Below, piece by piece: positions 1 to 8,951 of a DNA stretch of 64,000 nt. Under the pieces are notes generated by a model. It was not told where the DNA came from, did not search any database, and saw only the letters and a list, made by a program, of their open reading frames with translations. The stretch is from Saccharothrix violaceirubra (GTDB lineage: Bacteria; Actinomycetota; Actinomycetes; Mycobacteriales; Pseudonocardiaceae): the NCBI RefSeq assembly GCF_014203755.1, contig NZ_JACHJS010000001.1, positions 3,038,001-3,102,000 of the forward strand, read 5' to 3'. The position numbers and the translations under genes are program-made. Every line of letters begins with the position of its first letter. The first letter of the stretch is position 1.

Positions 1-1
1 G

Positions 2-1480
2 AGTCCGCTGTGGAACGTCCAGCGGGATGACGAGGAACCGTACCTCTTCCGCACCGAGACCCGTGACGACGTCGCGGACGGCAGCACCACGGACTTCGGC
101 GCCCAGCGGCCGGTGACGCAGAACCTGATGCCGGTGGTCGAACTCTACGACCAGGTGAACGCCGCGTCCGACTGGACTCCCGGCGACTGCTGGGACCGGC
201 TCGACCGCGAGTGCCGGCGGATTCCGGTCAACTGGACGCCGACCTCGAACCTGGGCGACCACTACTGCTCCGAGGAAGGCGGCCCGGACTGCCCGCGGGA
301 GAACGAGATCTACCTGCGCGGGAACGCCAACACCTCCACCACGACCGCGATCCACGAGGTGGGTCACGGGGTCATGGACGACGTCTACGACGACCAGTAC
401 CCGCGGACCAACTGCCCCAACCCACACGCCATCCAGGGGCAGTCCGAGCCGGGCTGCGCATGGAGCGAGGGCTTCGCGGAGTGGTACCCCGCGCAGGTCA
501 CCGGCGCCCCGACGTACGTGTTCCCGGGCGGTGGCGCCGACGCCGGTCGGACGCTGAACCTGGAAGACCCGACCTGGGGCACGACGGGGTGGGACACCGG
601 CGACGACACCGAAGGCCGGGTCGCGGGCGCGATGATCGACCTGGTGGACGGCGGCGCGCGCGACGAGCGGTACTGGGACCGCCACGGCGAGCCCGCCACC
701 GCCATCTGGAACACGTTCCTCCGGCACCGCTCCGCGAACTTCCGGGACTTCTTCGTGGTGCACCGCGCGGCCGACGGCGGGGACGTGTCCGACGCGCGTG
801 GCAAAGCATCGCTCTTCCAGAACACCATCGACTTCGACTTCCGGGATCCGCTGGGCGACTACGCCGAGTTGGAGCGTCCACGGGCGATCGTGCCGCACAA
901 CTTCGGCTTCACCACCACCGTGGCCTTCTGGCAGGTCGTGGCGGTACGGCCGGATGGCGGCGAGCAGAACCTGGAGCTGTTCGACGACCGGAACCAGACG
1001 CGGAGTCTGGGCACCGGCAACCAGCCCGGAGCGGACACCGAGTTCATCGCCGTCGACTCCAACCGTCGCGCGTTGGGCGACTACTACCCGCGCGTCACCC
1101 AGGCCGGCGGCGCGGGCGGGTACCGGATCGAACTCGCCCAGGGCACGACACAGCTCATCGACCGCGAGACGTTCCGCATGGCGGCGGGCGATGTCGTGGT
1201 GGTTCGCGACGTGCTGCTGCACCAGGGCCGGGAGGTCACCATCGCGGTGGACCCGGCGACCACCGGGCAGAACCCGGAGTTGTACCTCGTGGGCTCCGTG
1301 CCCGGCCAGCCGGACACCTACGTCCGCAACCGCGCCCAGGCGGTGGCGCAGTCGACGGGTGGCGGTGCCGGAGCCACCGAGACGATCACGTTCACCGCGC
1401 CGAGCACGGGGTTCTACGGCGTCGTCGTGATCAACCGATCCGGTGGCGGTTCCTACGAGTTGAGCCGCCAAGGCGGGTGA
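2..1480 (+). CDS. Secreted zinc metallopeptidase-like protein, 5' end missing
   Basis: The reading frame is open from the left edge, so the start and any signal peptide lie outside the window; 492 codons are visible. An HEVGH zinc motif lies at 353-367, and a Glu in the following WSEGFAEW segment, about 35 residues on, could be the third zinc ligand, as in gluzincin peptidases. The paired Cys residues around the motif (GPDC, TNCPN, PGCAW) suit an exported, disulfide-bonded domain. The last 200 residues are beta-rich and end in a Gly-rich stretch, resembling the pre-peptidase C-terminal or bacterial Ig-like tails of exported enzymes. A GTG at 113 lies inside the frame and is not a convincing start because coding character continues upstream. 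The peptidase family is not certain. Confidence 0.75.
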   Translation, partial: SPLWNVQRDDEEPYLFRTETRDDVADGSTTDFGAQRPVTQNLMPVVELYDQVNAASDWTPGDCWDRLDRECRRIPVNWTPTSNLGDHYCSEEGGPDCPRENEIYLRGNANTSTTTAIHEVGHGVMDDVYDDQYPRTNCPNPHAIQGQSEPGCAWSEGFAEWYPAQVTGAPTYVFPGGGADAGRTLNLEDPTWGTTGWDTGDDTEGRVAGAMIDLVDGGARDERYWDRHGEPATAIWNTFLRHRSANFRDFFVVHRAADGGDVSDARGKASLFQNTIDFDFRDPLGDYAELERPRAIVPHNFGFTTTVAFWQVVAVRPDGGEQNLELFDDRNQTRSLGTGNQPGADTEFIAVDSNRRALGDYYPRVTQAGGAGGYRIELAQGTTQLIDRETFRMAAGDVVVVRDVLLHQGREVTIAVDPATTGQNPELYLVGSVPGQPDTYVRNRAQAVAQSTGGGAGATETITFTAPSTGFYGVVVINRSGGGSYELSRQGG

Positions 1481-1584
1481 GAAACCCTTGTCACGCCCCG
1501 GCATCGCCGGTCCCGTCGCCCAGGCGGCGGGACCGGCGATGCCAGGCGTGCAACCACCCGACCGTCGCCGTCCGTCCCAGCGGC

Positions 1585-2436
1585 ATGCGTATTCCGCAGT
1601 TGATCGCCGTACTGGTCGTCGGCCTGGTGGCCGCGGCCTGCGGACCCGACCGGGACGACGCTGTCACGAACGGCGAAACCGCGGCGGACACCGAAGCCCT
1701 GCCGACCGGCGCGCACGAACTCGTGCTGCGCATGGACTACAGCCCCGGCTTCGCGCGGGTACCCGAGACCGCGCCGTTCCCGGCGTTCTCGCTCTACGGT
1801 GACGGCCGCATCGTCACCGCCGACATCGACGTCAACGCTCCGGCCGCGCCGGGAGGCTGGCAACGCGCCCGGGAACTGCGGACCGACTCGGCCGGAATCC
1901 GGCGACTGGTGCGGGCCGCGCACGCCACCGGCCTCCAGGACACCACCGAGCCCTCCGGAACCGCATCGACCGGGACGCCCGCCGACGCGACGTCCGCGCG
2001 GTTTGTCCTGCTGGACGGGAAGAACGGGCGGCACTCCCGCACGGTCGCCGCACCCGAGGCGCACGGCGACGCACGCGGCGAACTGTTCCGAGCGCTGAGC
2101 GACCCTGCGGCCTGGCTCGGCGGCACCGTCCAGACCGCCCCGTACCGTGCGGACGCACTCGCGGTCCTCCGTCGGGACGAACCCGCGTCCGATCCCGCCG
2201 CACGACCCTGGCCGGTCGGCGCGCTGGACTTCCCCGGCACCCGACTGGGCAGTGGCCAACGCGTCATGACGTGTGTGGTGCTGCACGGCGAGTCCGCCGC
2301 CGCCGTCACCGCCCGAGCCGCCGACGTCCCGCAGTACAGCCCGTGGACGGACGGATCGCACACCGCCACCCTGGAACTGCGCCCACTCCTCCCGGACGAG
2401 AACGACTGCCCCGACCTTCCCGGCCCGCCGCGATGA
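1585..2436 (+). CDS. Putative lipoprotein, unknown function
   Basis: A 283-residue protein starting with MRIP, a hydrophobic core and a lipobox (VAAAC, Cys near residue 18), so it is predicted to be lipid-anchored on the outer face of the membrane. The mature part has a short acidic linker (about residues 20-40) followed by a domain I do not recognise. Phrases such as FSLYGDGRIV, and a second Cys pair near the C terminus (TCVV, NDCP), resemble uncharacterised actinobacterial lipoproteins. The ATG at 1585 was chosen because it begins the signal sequence; the frame is open much further upstream, but that part overlaps the preceding gene in another phase. Confidence 0.75.
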   Translation: MRIPQLIAVLVVGLVAAACGPDRDDAVTNGETAADTEALPTGAHELVLRMDYSPGFARVPETAPFPAFSLYGDGRIVTADIDVNAPAAPGGWQRARELRTDSAGIRRLVRAAHATGLQDTTEPSGTASTGTPADATSARFVLLDGKNGRHSRTVAAPEAHGDARGELFRALSDPAAWLGGTVQTAPYRADALAVLRRDEPASDPAARPWPVGALDFPGTRLGSGQRVMTCVVLHGESAAAVTARAADVPQYSPWTDGSHTATLELRPLLPDENDCPDLPGPPR

Positions 2437-2848
2437 CAGCGGCGCCTGCCTTCCCGGTCCACTTCTCGGGCCGAAGGAAGCCGGGTGACGTCACGTGTTC
2501 GCGCTTCCGACGTCGTCCTGCGGCGGAAAGCGATGTCACCACGCGGTGTCGGCTGTCCGAGCCGGACGTCGGGTGTGCGGACGGATTTCCGGCGGCGCCG
2601 GAACCGGCGCGGTGCGAAGCCCTCACGCCTCGGCAGGGCTCGGTGTGGACGATCCTTTCCGCGCCGGCGCCGACCATCGGGCCCTCGGCGTCGGCGGTGA
2701 GTGGCGATCTCGGTGCGCGCAGTGCGGAACCGGCATGGTGTCACTACGCTTGCAAGAGCGTCGGCGGAACCACATGCCGAGCGGTTTTGTCCCAACGAGA
2801 TCGTCCGCCCGGCCCCCGCGGAGGTCGTGGAGCCCTTTGGGGGTTCGG
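2437..2848. other. Intergenic region, 412 bases
   Basis: No convincing gene. Short frames here have poor codon character. It carries a TGACGTCA palindrome near 2486 and presumably the promoter of the glycosyltransferase gene that follows. Confidence 0.4.
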
Positions 2849-3829
2849 ATGATCGACGGTTTCGAGGGTCTGGACGTCGCGGTGGTCGCCCTCGGCGACG
2901 TGGACTCGGGCTACGCGGAGAGGGTCGCCGGGGAGTTGCGGCGGTTCGGGCACCGGGTGGTGCTGAGCACCACCGGAAGCGGGACACCCGGTTCGGCGGG
3001 CCGTCGCGGGACGGCCGGTGGCGTGGATGTCGTGCACACGTTGTCGGAGAAGTCCTTGCGCGCGGTGGCGGCTCTGCGGTCGGCGGGCACGCCCGTCGTC
3101 CACAGCCGTCGTCCCGGTGACCCGGTCGAGTCGTGCGCCGTGGTCGACCACGTCGTGGTGGGCAGCCGGGCCGACCTCGACGTGCTGATCCGCTCCGGGG
3201 TGCCGAGGTCCGCGACCAGCGTCGTGGTCGAGGCGGTCGACAACGCGCGGTGGAGCGTCGAGGGTCCGGTGCGCTCGCGCACGAAAGGGTTCCGGGTGGT
3301 GTGCCGGGACAGCCTGTGGCGGGGTGGCGGGGCGGACACCGCGATCGCGGCGCTGCCGTGGGTTCCGAACACCGAACTGGTGCTCGCCGGCAGGGGAGGC
3401 CCGCGCGGGTCGTCGACCCCCGCGGAGGTCGAGCGGCTGTCGCAGGGTGCCCGCGCCCTCCGGGTCGCCGACCGGGTGCGGATCGTCGGACGGGCCGATC
3501 CGGCGCTGGTCCGCTCGGCGGACGTGGTGGTGCAGGTCCCGTGGACCGCCGGGTCGACGCGGCCGGTGATCGAGGCGATGGCGTGCGGGGTCCCGGTGGT
3601 CGTCAGCACGGTGGGTGGGCTGCCCGAGACCGTGCTGACCGAGGTGACCGGCCTGGTGGTGCCCCCGCGCGATCCCAAGCTGCTCGGTTTGGTGCTGCGG
3701 AGGCTGCTGACCGACAAGGTCCGGCTCGCCGCGTTCTCCATCGCCGCCGCCGATCGGGTCGAGCAACGGCACACCTGGGCGCGGTTCGCGTCCGGGATCA
3801 CCCGCGCGTACCGCGAAGTGGTGCGCTGA
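2849..3829 (+). CDS. Family 4-like glycosyltransferase
   Basis: A 326-residue GT-B-type enzyme. The C-terminal half carries the GT4 nucleotide-sugar signature EAMACGVPVVVSTVGGLPE, in which the first Glu contacts the donor sugar. The N-terminal acceptor domain starts with a short beta strand (DVAVVALGDVD) and is shorter than the usual GT4 length of 370-400 residues. ATG at 2849 follows a G-rich stretch (TTTGGGGG). It converges on the GT4/GH130 operon at 3982-7600 and may act on the same glycan, but this is inferred only from position. Donor and acceptor cannot be read from the sequence. Confidence 0.8.
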   Translation: MIDGFEGLDVAVVALGDVDSGYAERVAGELRRFGHRVVLSTTGSGTPGSAGRRGTAGGVDVVHTLSEKSLRAVAALRSAGTPVVHSRRPGDPVESCAVVDHVVVGSRADLDVLIRSGVPRSATSVVVEAVDNARWSVEGPVRSRTKGFRVVCRDSLWRGGGADTAIAALPWVPNTELVLAGRGGPRGSSTPAEVERLSQGARALRVADRVRIVGRADPALVRSADVVVQVPWTAGSTRPVIEAMACGVPVVVSTVGGLPETVLTEVTGLVVPPRDPKLLGLVLRRLLTDKVRLAAFSIAAADRVEQRHTWARFASGITRAYREVVR

Positions 3830-3839
3830 AGCAGGGTCT

Positions 3840-3937
3840 CCCGCCGCCCGCGCGGGTCGGGCCTGTCCCCGGTCGGCAACGGCGCGGTCGCGGGTGGGGA
3901 AACGCCGCCTGTTCCCGCGCGTGCGTCGGGCGGCGGG
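3840..3937. terminator. Long-loop inverted repeat between convergent genes
   Basis: CCCGCCGCCCG at 3840-3850 is the exact complement of CGGGCGGCGGG at 3927-3937, in the gap between two convergent genes. The loop of about 76 bases and the absence of a T run make it a weak terminator candidate. Confidence 0.3.
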
Positions 3938-3981
3938 ATCTCGCGTACGACGTCCTGCCGGTGCGGTGCGCCGACCCGCCG

Positions 3982-5463
3982 TCAGGCGGACCTGGTCCGG
4001 CGGTCGGTCAGGGCGGCCACCAGACCACGCAGCGACGTGGTCGCGAGCCCGATGGTCGAGTCGCTCGCGCCGTAGGGGATCACCAGCGTGTCGCCGTGCC
4101 GTAGACCGCCGCAGGAGTAGATGACGTTGGGCACGTAACCGTCGCGTTCGTCCGGGTCGGGCAGCAGCAGCGGTTCGGGCAGGGTCGCCAGCACCCGTTC
4201 GGGGTGGTCCAGGTCCAGCAGCATCGCGCCCATCGAGTAGACCCGCATCGGGCCGACTCCATGGGTCAGCACGAGCCAGCCCTCCGGGGTCTCGATCGGC
4301 GAGCCGCAGTTGCCGACCTGCACGAGGTCCCAGTCCCCGCCGGGCGCCGCCACGGGGCGGGAATCGCTCCAGTTCCCGATGTCGTCGGAGGTCGTCACGG
4401 CCGTGCTCTCCCCGTCGCCGCGCGACAGCGCCGCGAACCGGCCCCCGATCCTGCGGGGGAACAACGCCATGCCCTTGTTGCGCGCGGCCGGGCCGGTGGT
4501 CTGGGTGACCTGGAAGGTGCGGAAGTCGTCGGTCCGCAGCAGTTGCGGTGCGACGTCGACACCGTCGAACGCCGTGTAGGTGGCGTAGTACGTCCGATCG
4601 CCGTCGTCATCGGTGAAACGCACGAACCTGGCGTCCTCCATTCCCTGGCGCTCCGACGGGCCGGTCGGCCAGAGCACCCGACCGCTGACGTCGGTGTCGA
4701 CCGGGAACTCCGAGGTGTAGTTGCACTCCGCGATCCACCGGATCAGCTCCACGGTCCGGTGCGCCTCCCGGCGGGCGGCCAGCCCCGGGTGCAGGTCCGC
4801 CAGCACCAGGTCCAGTTCGGCGCCGGTGAACCGCGCGGGCAGCCACCGGTTCAGCACGGCCGAGACCTCGTCGTCCTGCCCGAGTTCGGCCAGCTTGCCC
4901 AGGAACAGGGGCTTGTCGTACACCGGGTCCCCGCGCAGTCCCGTGGTGACGACGTCCGAGGGCGGCTCGACGGTGAGCGTGCCCCGGGGCCCGATCACGC
5001 CGGTCCGGAAGCCGATCGACGACAGGTGGCCCTCGCCGATCCCGCGGACGCTCAGCACGAACCTCAAGTGCCCCGGGGTCAGTCCGCTCTGATCCGGGTG
5101 CGCGACCATGGACGGGTTGCACAGCGCGGCACCCTCGACGGCGTACTCGTGCGTGAAGTACGCGCCGAGCAGCAGTCGGCGGGCCTCGGACAGCACCACG
5201 CCCGCGGGCAGGCGGTGGCTGACGCTCGCGAAGTGGTCGGCGAAGGTCGCCCGGACGTCGCGGTGCCGATCCGCGAACAGCCGGACCGTGCGGGCCAGCG
5301 CCGCGCACACGGTCTCCTCGTCCAGCGCCATCACCCTGCGGATCACGGCCGCGGACCGCGACTCGTGCTCGGGTCGCTCCTCTCCCGGCACGAACAGCTT
5401 GGTGATGACCCGGCGCGGGTCCGGTCGCAGCAGCGGGGAAATCCGGGTGACGACGGCGCTCAC
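3982..5463 (-). CDS. GH130-type beta-mannoside phosphorylase/hydrolase
   Basis: A 493-residue cytoplasmic protein resembling glycoside hydrolase family 130, five-bladed beta-propeller enzymes that phosphorolyse or hydrolyse beta-mannosides. Supporting stretches are MEDARFVRF, ATYTAFDG, the GNCGSPIETPEGWLVLTHGVG region and a C-terminal SCGGLRHGDTLVIPYG segment. The N-terminal 90 residues (from VTRISPLLRPDP) form the long helical lead of the longer GH130 subgroup. GTG at 5463 overlaps the upstream stop by 4 bases. It is last in a tight operon with a glycosidase-like protein and a GT4 enzyme, an arrangement I associate with synthesis and turnover of a mannose-containing oligosaccharide. The exact substrate is unknown. 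Confidence 0.82.
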   Translation of the reverse strand: MSAVVTRISPLLRPDPRRVITKLFVPGEERPEHESRSAAVIRRVMALDEETVCAALARTVRLFADRHRDVRATFADHFASVSHRLPAGVVLSEARRLLLGAYFTHEYAVEGAALCNPSMVAHPDQSGLTPGHLRFVLSVRGIGEGHLSSIGFRTGVIGPRGTLTVEPPSDVVTTGLRGDPVYDKPLFLGKLAELGQDDEVSAVLNRWLPARFTGAELDLVLADLHPGLAARREAHRTVELIRWIAECNYTSEFPVDTDVSGRVLWPTGPSERQGMEDARFVRFTDDDGDRTYYATYTAFDGVDVAPQLLRTDDFRTFQVTQTTGPAARNKGMALFPRRIGGRFAALSRGDGESTAVTTSDDIGNWSDSRPVAAPGGDWDLVQVGNCGSPIETPEGWLVLTHGVGPMRVYSMGAMLLDLDHPERVLATLPEPLLLPDPDERDGYVPNVIYSCGGLRHGDTLVIPYGASDSTIGLATTSLRGLVAALTDRRTRSA

Positions 5464-6470
5464 CCCGCGCTCCCCGCCAGGGCACGGCCGTGTTGCAGCG
5501 TGGAGATCAGCGCCAGGGTCGACTCGGCACCCTGGTTGAGGTTGGGGCCGTCGCGGGTGAGTCCGTCGTAGCCGCCCCCGGTCTCCGCGTCGCGCATCGG
5601 CACGCCGAGGTCGTTGTCGCCGCCGAACCACGCGACCGCGCGGTGGACACCGGTCAGCCACCTCGGCTCATCGGTCACCTCGTGGGCGCGGGCGCAGGCG
5701 TCGGCCAGCGCCGCCACCTCGATGGGTTGCTGGTCGAACGCCGGACGGGGCGCACCCGGGTGCCGACCGCCGGTCGGGGTCGGCGAGAGGTGGTCCCCGG
5801 CGGACTCGACGGTGAGCAGCCAACCCAGCAGCCGGAGCCCGTCGTCGCGGATCCCGGGGTCCCCGAGGAGGTGGCCCGCGGCGATCAGCGCCTCGGGCAG
5901 CACCGCGTTGGCGTAGAAGAGCCGCCGCTCCGGCCACGGCCAGCCCGGCACGTCGCCGGGTCCGCCGACGTACGAGGAGACGTCGCCGAGCAGTTCGGCC
6001 GCGAGGCGGTGGCCGGGGTCGCCGGCGAGCACCTCGGCGGCACCGAGGGCGGCGAACGCCATCGAGCGCACCGAGGGCGGCCGGTGGTGGGCACCGCGTT
6101 CGAAGCGGGCCAGGGCGGCGGTGCGAATCCAGGGCACCGGGCACCGGGCGGCCGCGGTGCCCAGCCCCCACAGGGCACGCCCCCACCAGTCACCCGACCC
6201 CGGTTCGTCCCGCCACGCGCGGTCGGTGCCGAGCCGGTTGTGGAAGCGACCGTCGTCGGCCTGCGCGTGAGCGGTGAACGCGAGGTAGCGCTCCACCAGG
6301 ACGACCAGGTCGGCGGACGGTTCCGGCTCGCGGCACAGCACGACCAGGCCACGCGCGACGTCGTCCAGGCAGTAGCCGTGCTCCCTGCGGGGCAGCGGTC
6401 CGTCGGCGTGCTCGTACAGGCCCGTGTCGTCGCCGAGCCGCAGCAGGTGGGCGAAACCCGGGCCGGTCAC
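5460..6470 (-). CDS. Alpha/alpha-barrel glycosidase-like protein
   Basis: A 336-residue protein of alternating helices with Trp/Gly-rich turns (WWGRALWGLG, PGWPWPERRLFYANAVLPEALI) and an N-terminal HGYCLDDVARGL segment, as in (alpha/alpha)6 glycan-active proteins found beside GH130 genes. No signal peptide, so it is cytoplasmic. It starts at GTG 6470 and overlaps both neighbours by 4 bases, so the three genes are probably translated as a coupled unit. Its partner genes suggest action on the same mannoside, but whether it is catalytic I cannot tell. Confidence 0.65.
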   Translation of the reverse strand: MTGPGFAHLLRLGDDTGLYEHADGPLPRREHGYCLDDVARGLVVLCREPEPSADLVVLVERYLAFTAHAQADDGRFHNRLGTDRAWRDEPGSGDWWGRALWGLGTAAARCPVPWIRTAALARFERGAHHRPPSVRSMAFAALGAAEVLAGDPGHRLAAELLGDVSSYVGGPGDVPGWPWPERRLFYANAVLPEALIAAGHLLGDPGIRDDGLRLLGWLLTVESAGDHLSPTPTGGRHPGAPRPAFDQQPIEVAALADACARAHEVTDEPRWLTGVHRAVAWFGGDNDLGVPMRDAETGGGYDGLTRDGPNLNQGAESTLALISTLQHGRALAGSAG

Positions 6471-7600
6471 GTGGTCACGGCGACGCGGGCGGTGAGCAGG
6501 TCCTCCGCCAGGTCCCGGTACCGGCGCGCGACCGCGGACCAGCCCAGTGCCGAGGCGAGACGCGCCGAACGGTCGCTCATCCCGGCCGCGAGACCCGGTT
6601 CGGTCAGCACGCGTCGCAGCGCCGCGGTCATGGCGGCCTGGTCGCGGTGGGGCACCAGCAACCCCGCGCCGTCCGCCAGCAGTTCGACGGCGTGCGGGAA
6701 TTCGGTCGCGACGACCGGTTTGCGGGCGGCCAGCGCTTCGACGAGGACGCCGGAGGTGACCTGCTCGGACGAGTCGTAGGGGAGCAGGACGACATCGGCG
6801 CGGTCGACCAGTTCCGCGAGCGCGTCGACCTCGTGGTAGCCCGGGTCGAACTCGACCAGGTCCGCGACCCCGAGCGCGGTGGCGTGGTCGCGCAGCTTCT
6901 CCCGGTAGACCTCGCCCTCGTGCGCCAGCACCTTGGGGTGTGTCCGGCCGGCCACCAGGTACCGCGGCTCCAGGTCGCGCAGCGCGCCCAGCGCCGAGAT
7001 GGCCCACTCGATGCCCTTGCCGGGCCCCAGCAGACCCCAGGTGAGGATCGTCGGCCGGTCGGTGGGAGATCGGCGGGCGGGTCGCGCCGCGGGGAGCGCG
7101 CCGTGCGGGATCACGACTATCCCGTCGGGCCGCGCGACGGCGTAGCCGGCCACGAGCCGCTGCCGCGCGGCCTCGGACATGGTCACCACCGCGTCGGCGT
7201 TGCCGACGACCTCGTCGAGCACCTGCCGCTGGCCGGGCGTGGGCGCGGTGAGCACCGTGTGCAGCACGACGATCACCGGCACCCTCAGCCGGGCGAGCAC
7301 GCCGAGCACGTCATCGCCGTCGCGGCCCGCGTAGATCCCGTACTCGTGCTGGACCACGACCACGTCGCAGTCGTTGAGCGACGAGGCCGCGTCCTCGATC
7401 GCGCCGGGAGCCATCCGGCACACCACCGGTGTTCCGCCCGCGACGTCGGGATCGGGGTCCGGTTCCGCGAGTACGCGGACCACCCGGCCCTCGCTCCCGG
7501 GTGCCGCCGCGATCAGGTGCCGCAGCAGGGCGGCGGTGAACGTGGCCAATCCGCATTGCGTGGGCGGGTACGTGCTCAGGAAACCGTACGTTCGGAACAT
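6467..7600 (-). CDS. Family 4 glycosyltransferase
   Basis: A 377-residue GT4 enzyme and first gene of a three-gene operon. The N-terminal Rossmann domain starts FLSTYPPTQCGLATFT, with the Gly-rich acceptor loop typical of this subgroup. The donor domain carries ILTWGLLGPGKGIEWAI and the signature LPYDSSEQVTSGVLVEALAARKPVVAT, in which E of VEALAARKPVV is the conserved donor-binding Glu. Retaining transfer from a nucleotide sugar is expected from the family. Its promoter should lie in 7601-7756. A second, shorter GT4 gene at 2849 faces the operon from the other side. Confidence 0.82.
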   Translation of the reverse strand: MFRTYGFLSTYPPTQCGLATFTAALLRHLIAAAPGSEGRVVRVLAEPDPDPDVAGGTPVVCRMAPGAIEDAASSLNDCDVVVVQHEYGIYAGRDGDDVLGVLARLRVPVIVVLHTVLTAPTPGQRQVLDEVVGNADAVVTMSEAARQRLVAGYAVARPDGIVVIPHGALPAARPARRSPTDRPTILTWGLLGPGKGIEWAISALGALRDLEPRYLVAGRTHPKVLAHEGEVYREKLRDHATALGVADLVEFDPGYHEVDALAELVDRADVVLLPYDSSEQVTSGVLVEALAARKPVVATEFPHAVELLADGAGLLVPHRDQAAMTAALRRVLTEPGLAAGMSDRSARLASALGWSAVARRYRDLAEDLLTARVAVTT

Positions 7601-7756
7601 GGAGGCCCTTCGGGGTATCGCGCGGGTTCCACACCGCCGGTGCGGATCGCGCGGCGTGATTCGGGTGGGTACTCCGGCGTTGCCCGCCGGACAGGCCGCG
7701 CCGAACGCCGGGCGCGGCCTGTCGGCGGGGACCGTCCAAGCGGCACCCGTCTGTGG

Positions 7757-7912
7757 TCAGCGCACCTTTTCCGGGATGCGGTCCAACGCGTCCAGCACCC
7801 GCACGGCCAAAACCCGCGCGTTCTTCCTGGTGAGTTCGGAATTCGCCGACAGCGTTTCCTGGACCAACGCGACCCTGCGCTCGTACGCGGACAGGTGGAT
7901 CGGTGTCTTCAT
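7757..7912 (-). CDS. Small coupled protein, 51 residues
   Basis: A short frame beginning MKTPIHLSAYERR, with an Arg-rich, amphipathic helical C terminus (NARVLAVRVLDALDRIPEKVR). Its ATG overlaps the stop of the DUF5994 gene by 4 bases, which argues for a real, coupled gene. No family recognised. Confidence 0.5.
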   Translation of the reverse strand: MKTPIHLSAYERRVALVQETLSANSELTRKNARVLAVRVLDALDRIPEKVR

Positions 7913-8472
7913 GAGGTGCACCTGTTCGTCTGCTCGGGAATTCGGCCGCCGTCCGCTTCCCAGCGCGCGATGGCGGTGTAGGTCAGGTCCGACACGTGTC
8001 GGTTCGACACGGTCTGGACGATGCCCGCGGCGAGCAGGTCGTCGACGGTCTGGACGTTGTCGCGGTCGGCCGCGAGCGCCATCGTCCGGTGCGCGGAAGT
8101 GGGATCGGTGTTCGAAGGCACGACGAGCAGGGTGAGGCGGTGCCCGTCCGCGGCGACCAGGTCCAGGGTGTGTGCGGGCCGCGAATGGAACCCTTCGAGT
8201 CGGACCGGGCGGGTGTCGGTGGCGAGTCGGCGGGGCGCGGCGTTCCACTCCGAGAGCGCGTAGCTCACCCGCAGGACGTCGCCCAGCCGCACGGCCACCA
8301 CCGCGAGCAACGCGGGAAGCTCGGTGACGAGGTCGCGGGAGCACGGCCACCAGGCGCCGTCGACGTGCCCTGTGGCGGGCGCCTTCGGCCGCAACCGCAG
8401 TCGTCGGAGGTGCCGCCGCTCGATGGCCGCCGCGGCAGGGGGGAGGATGGGGGTCTGGGGTGCCGACGTCAT
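7909..8472 (-). CDS. DUF5994 family protein
   Basis: A 187-residue soluble protein. The segment GHVDGAWWPCSRDLVTELP followed by a Val/Arg-rich strand, and later LVVPSNTDPTSAHRTM, match the pattern I know for DUF5994, an actinobacterial family of unknown function often present in several copies. The last 45 residues (VQTVDDLLAAG to the Cys-containing end) are an extension of unclear role. ATG at 8472 was chosen because the family motif begins shortly after it. The frame runs on upstream without coding character. Confidence 0.65.
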   Translation of the reverse strand: MTSAPQTPILPPAAAAIERRHLRRLRLRPKAPATGHVDGAWWPCSRDLVTELPALLAVVAVRLGDVLRVSYALSEWNAAPRRLATDTRPVRLEGFHSRPAHTLDLVAADGHRLTLLVVPSNTDPTSAHRTMALAADRDNVQTVDDLLAAGIVQTVSNRHVSDLTYTAIARWEADGGRIPEQTNRCTS

Positions 8473-8951
8473 GTCGGAACTCCCGTCTCCGGCCGGAGAA
8501 TACGGCCGGTTCCAGGTTTCACCGAGTACGACACGGGCTCTACCACCCGTGTGCGGGAAATTCCCGGCAACCCCGACCGTACACCGCCGCGGTCCTGATC
8601 GACGGAACAGCGCGGAAATCGACCGCGGGTGCGAGCGGTGCGTGTAGCGTCGGAGTGGAGGCGACGTCCCCACCGTGAAATCGCCGATCCGGAAAGGGCC
8701 GTGAGTTCCCCGCCGGACGATCGGCGAGACCACCGGGTGCTTCGCCGGCGAACCACGGGTGTCCGGTCTCCGCGTGGCCGACTTCGACCCGGCCGCACCG
8801 CCCGCCACACGCGGCACGCGTGTTTGGCCACGACCGGTCGCGGGTACTCCAGCGCCGAGGCGCCTGGCCCATCGTGCGGCGCCACCGACTCCCGCACTGA
8901 TCGCCCCGGACCCCGGCGACGCGAAGCGAATGCCATTCCGGAGGTACGAAC
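8473..8951. other. Divergent intergenic region, 479 bases
   Basis: Separates the minus-strand DUF5994 gene from the plus-strand desaturase and so should hold both promoters. I saw no clear -10/-35 pair, no long palindrome and no convincing small gene. Confidence 0.4.

Noticed and set aside
211..1584. Upstream extension of the lipoprotein frame through the metallopeptidase gene
   Set aside because: The out-of-phase metallopeptidase frame has the HEVGH motif and clear coding character; the lipoprotein starts at its signal sequence (1585).
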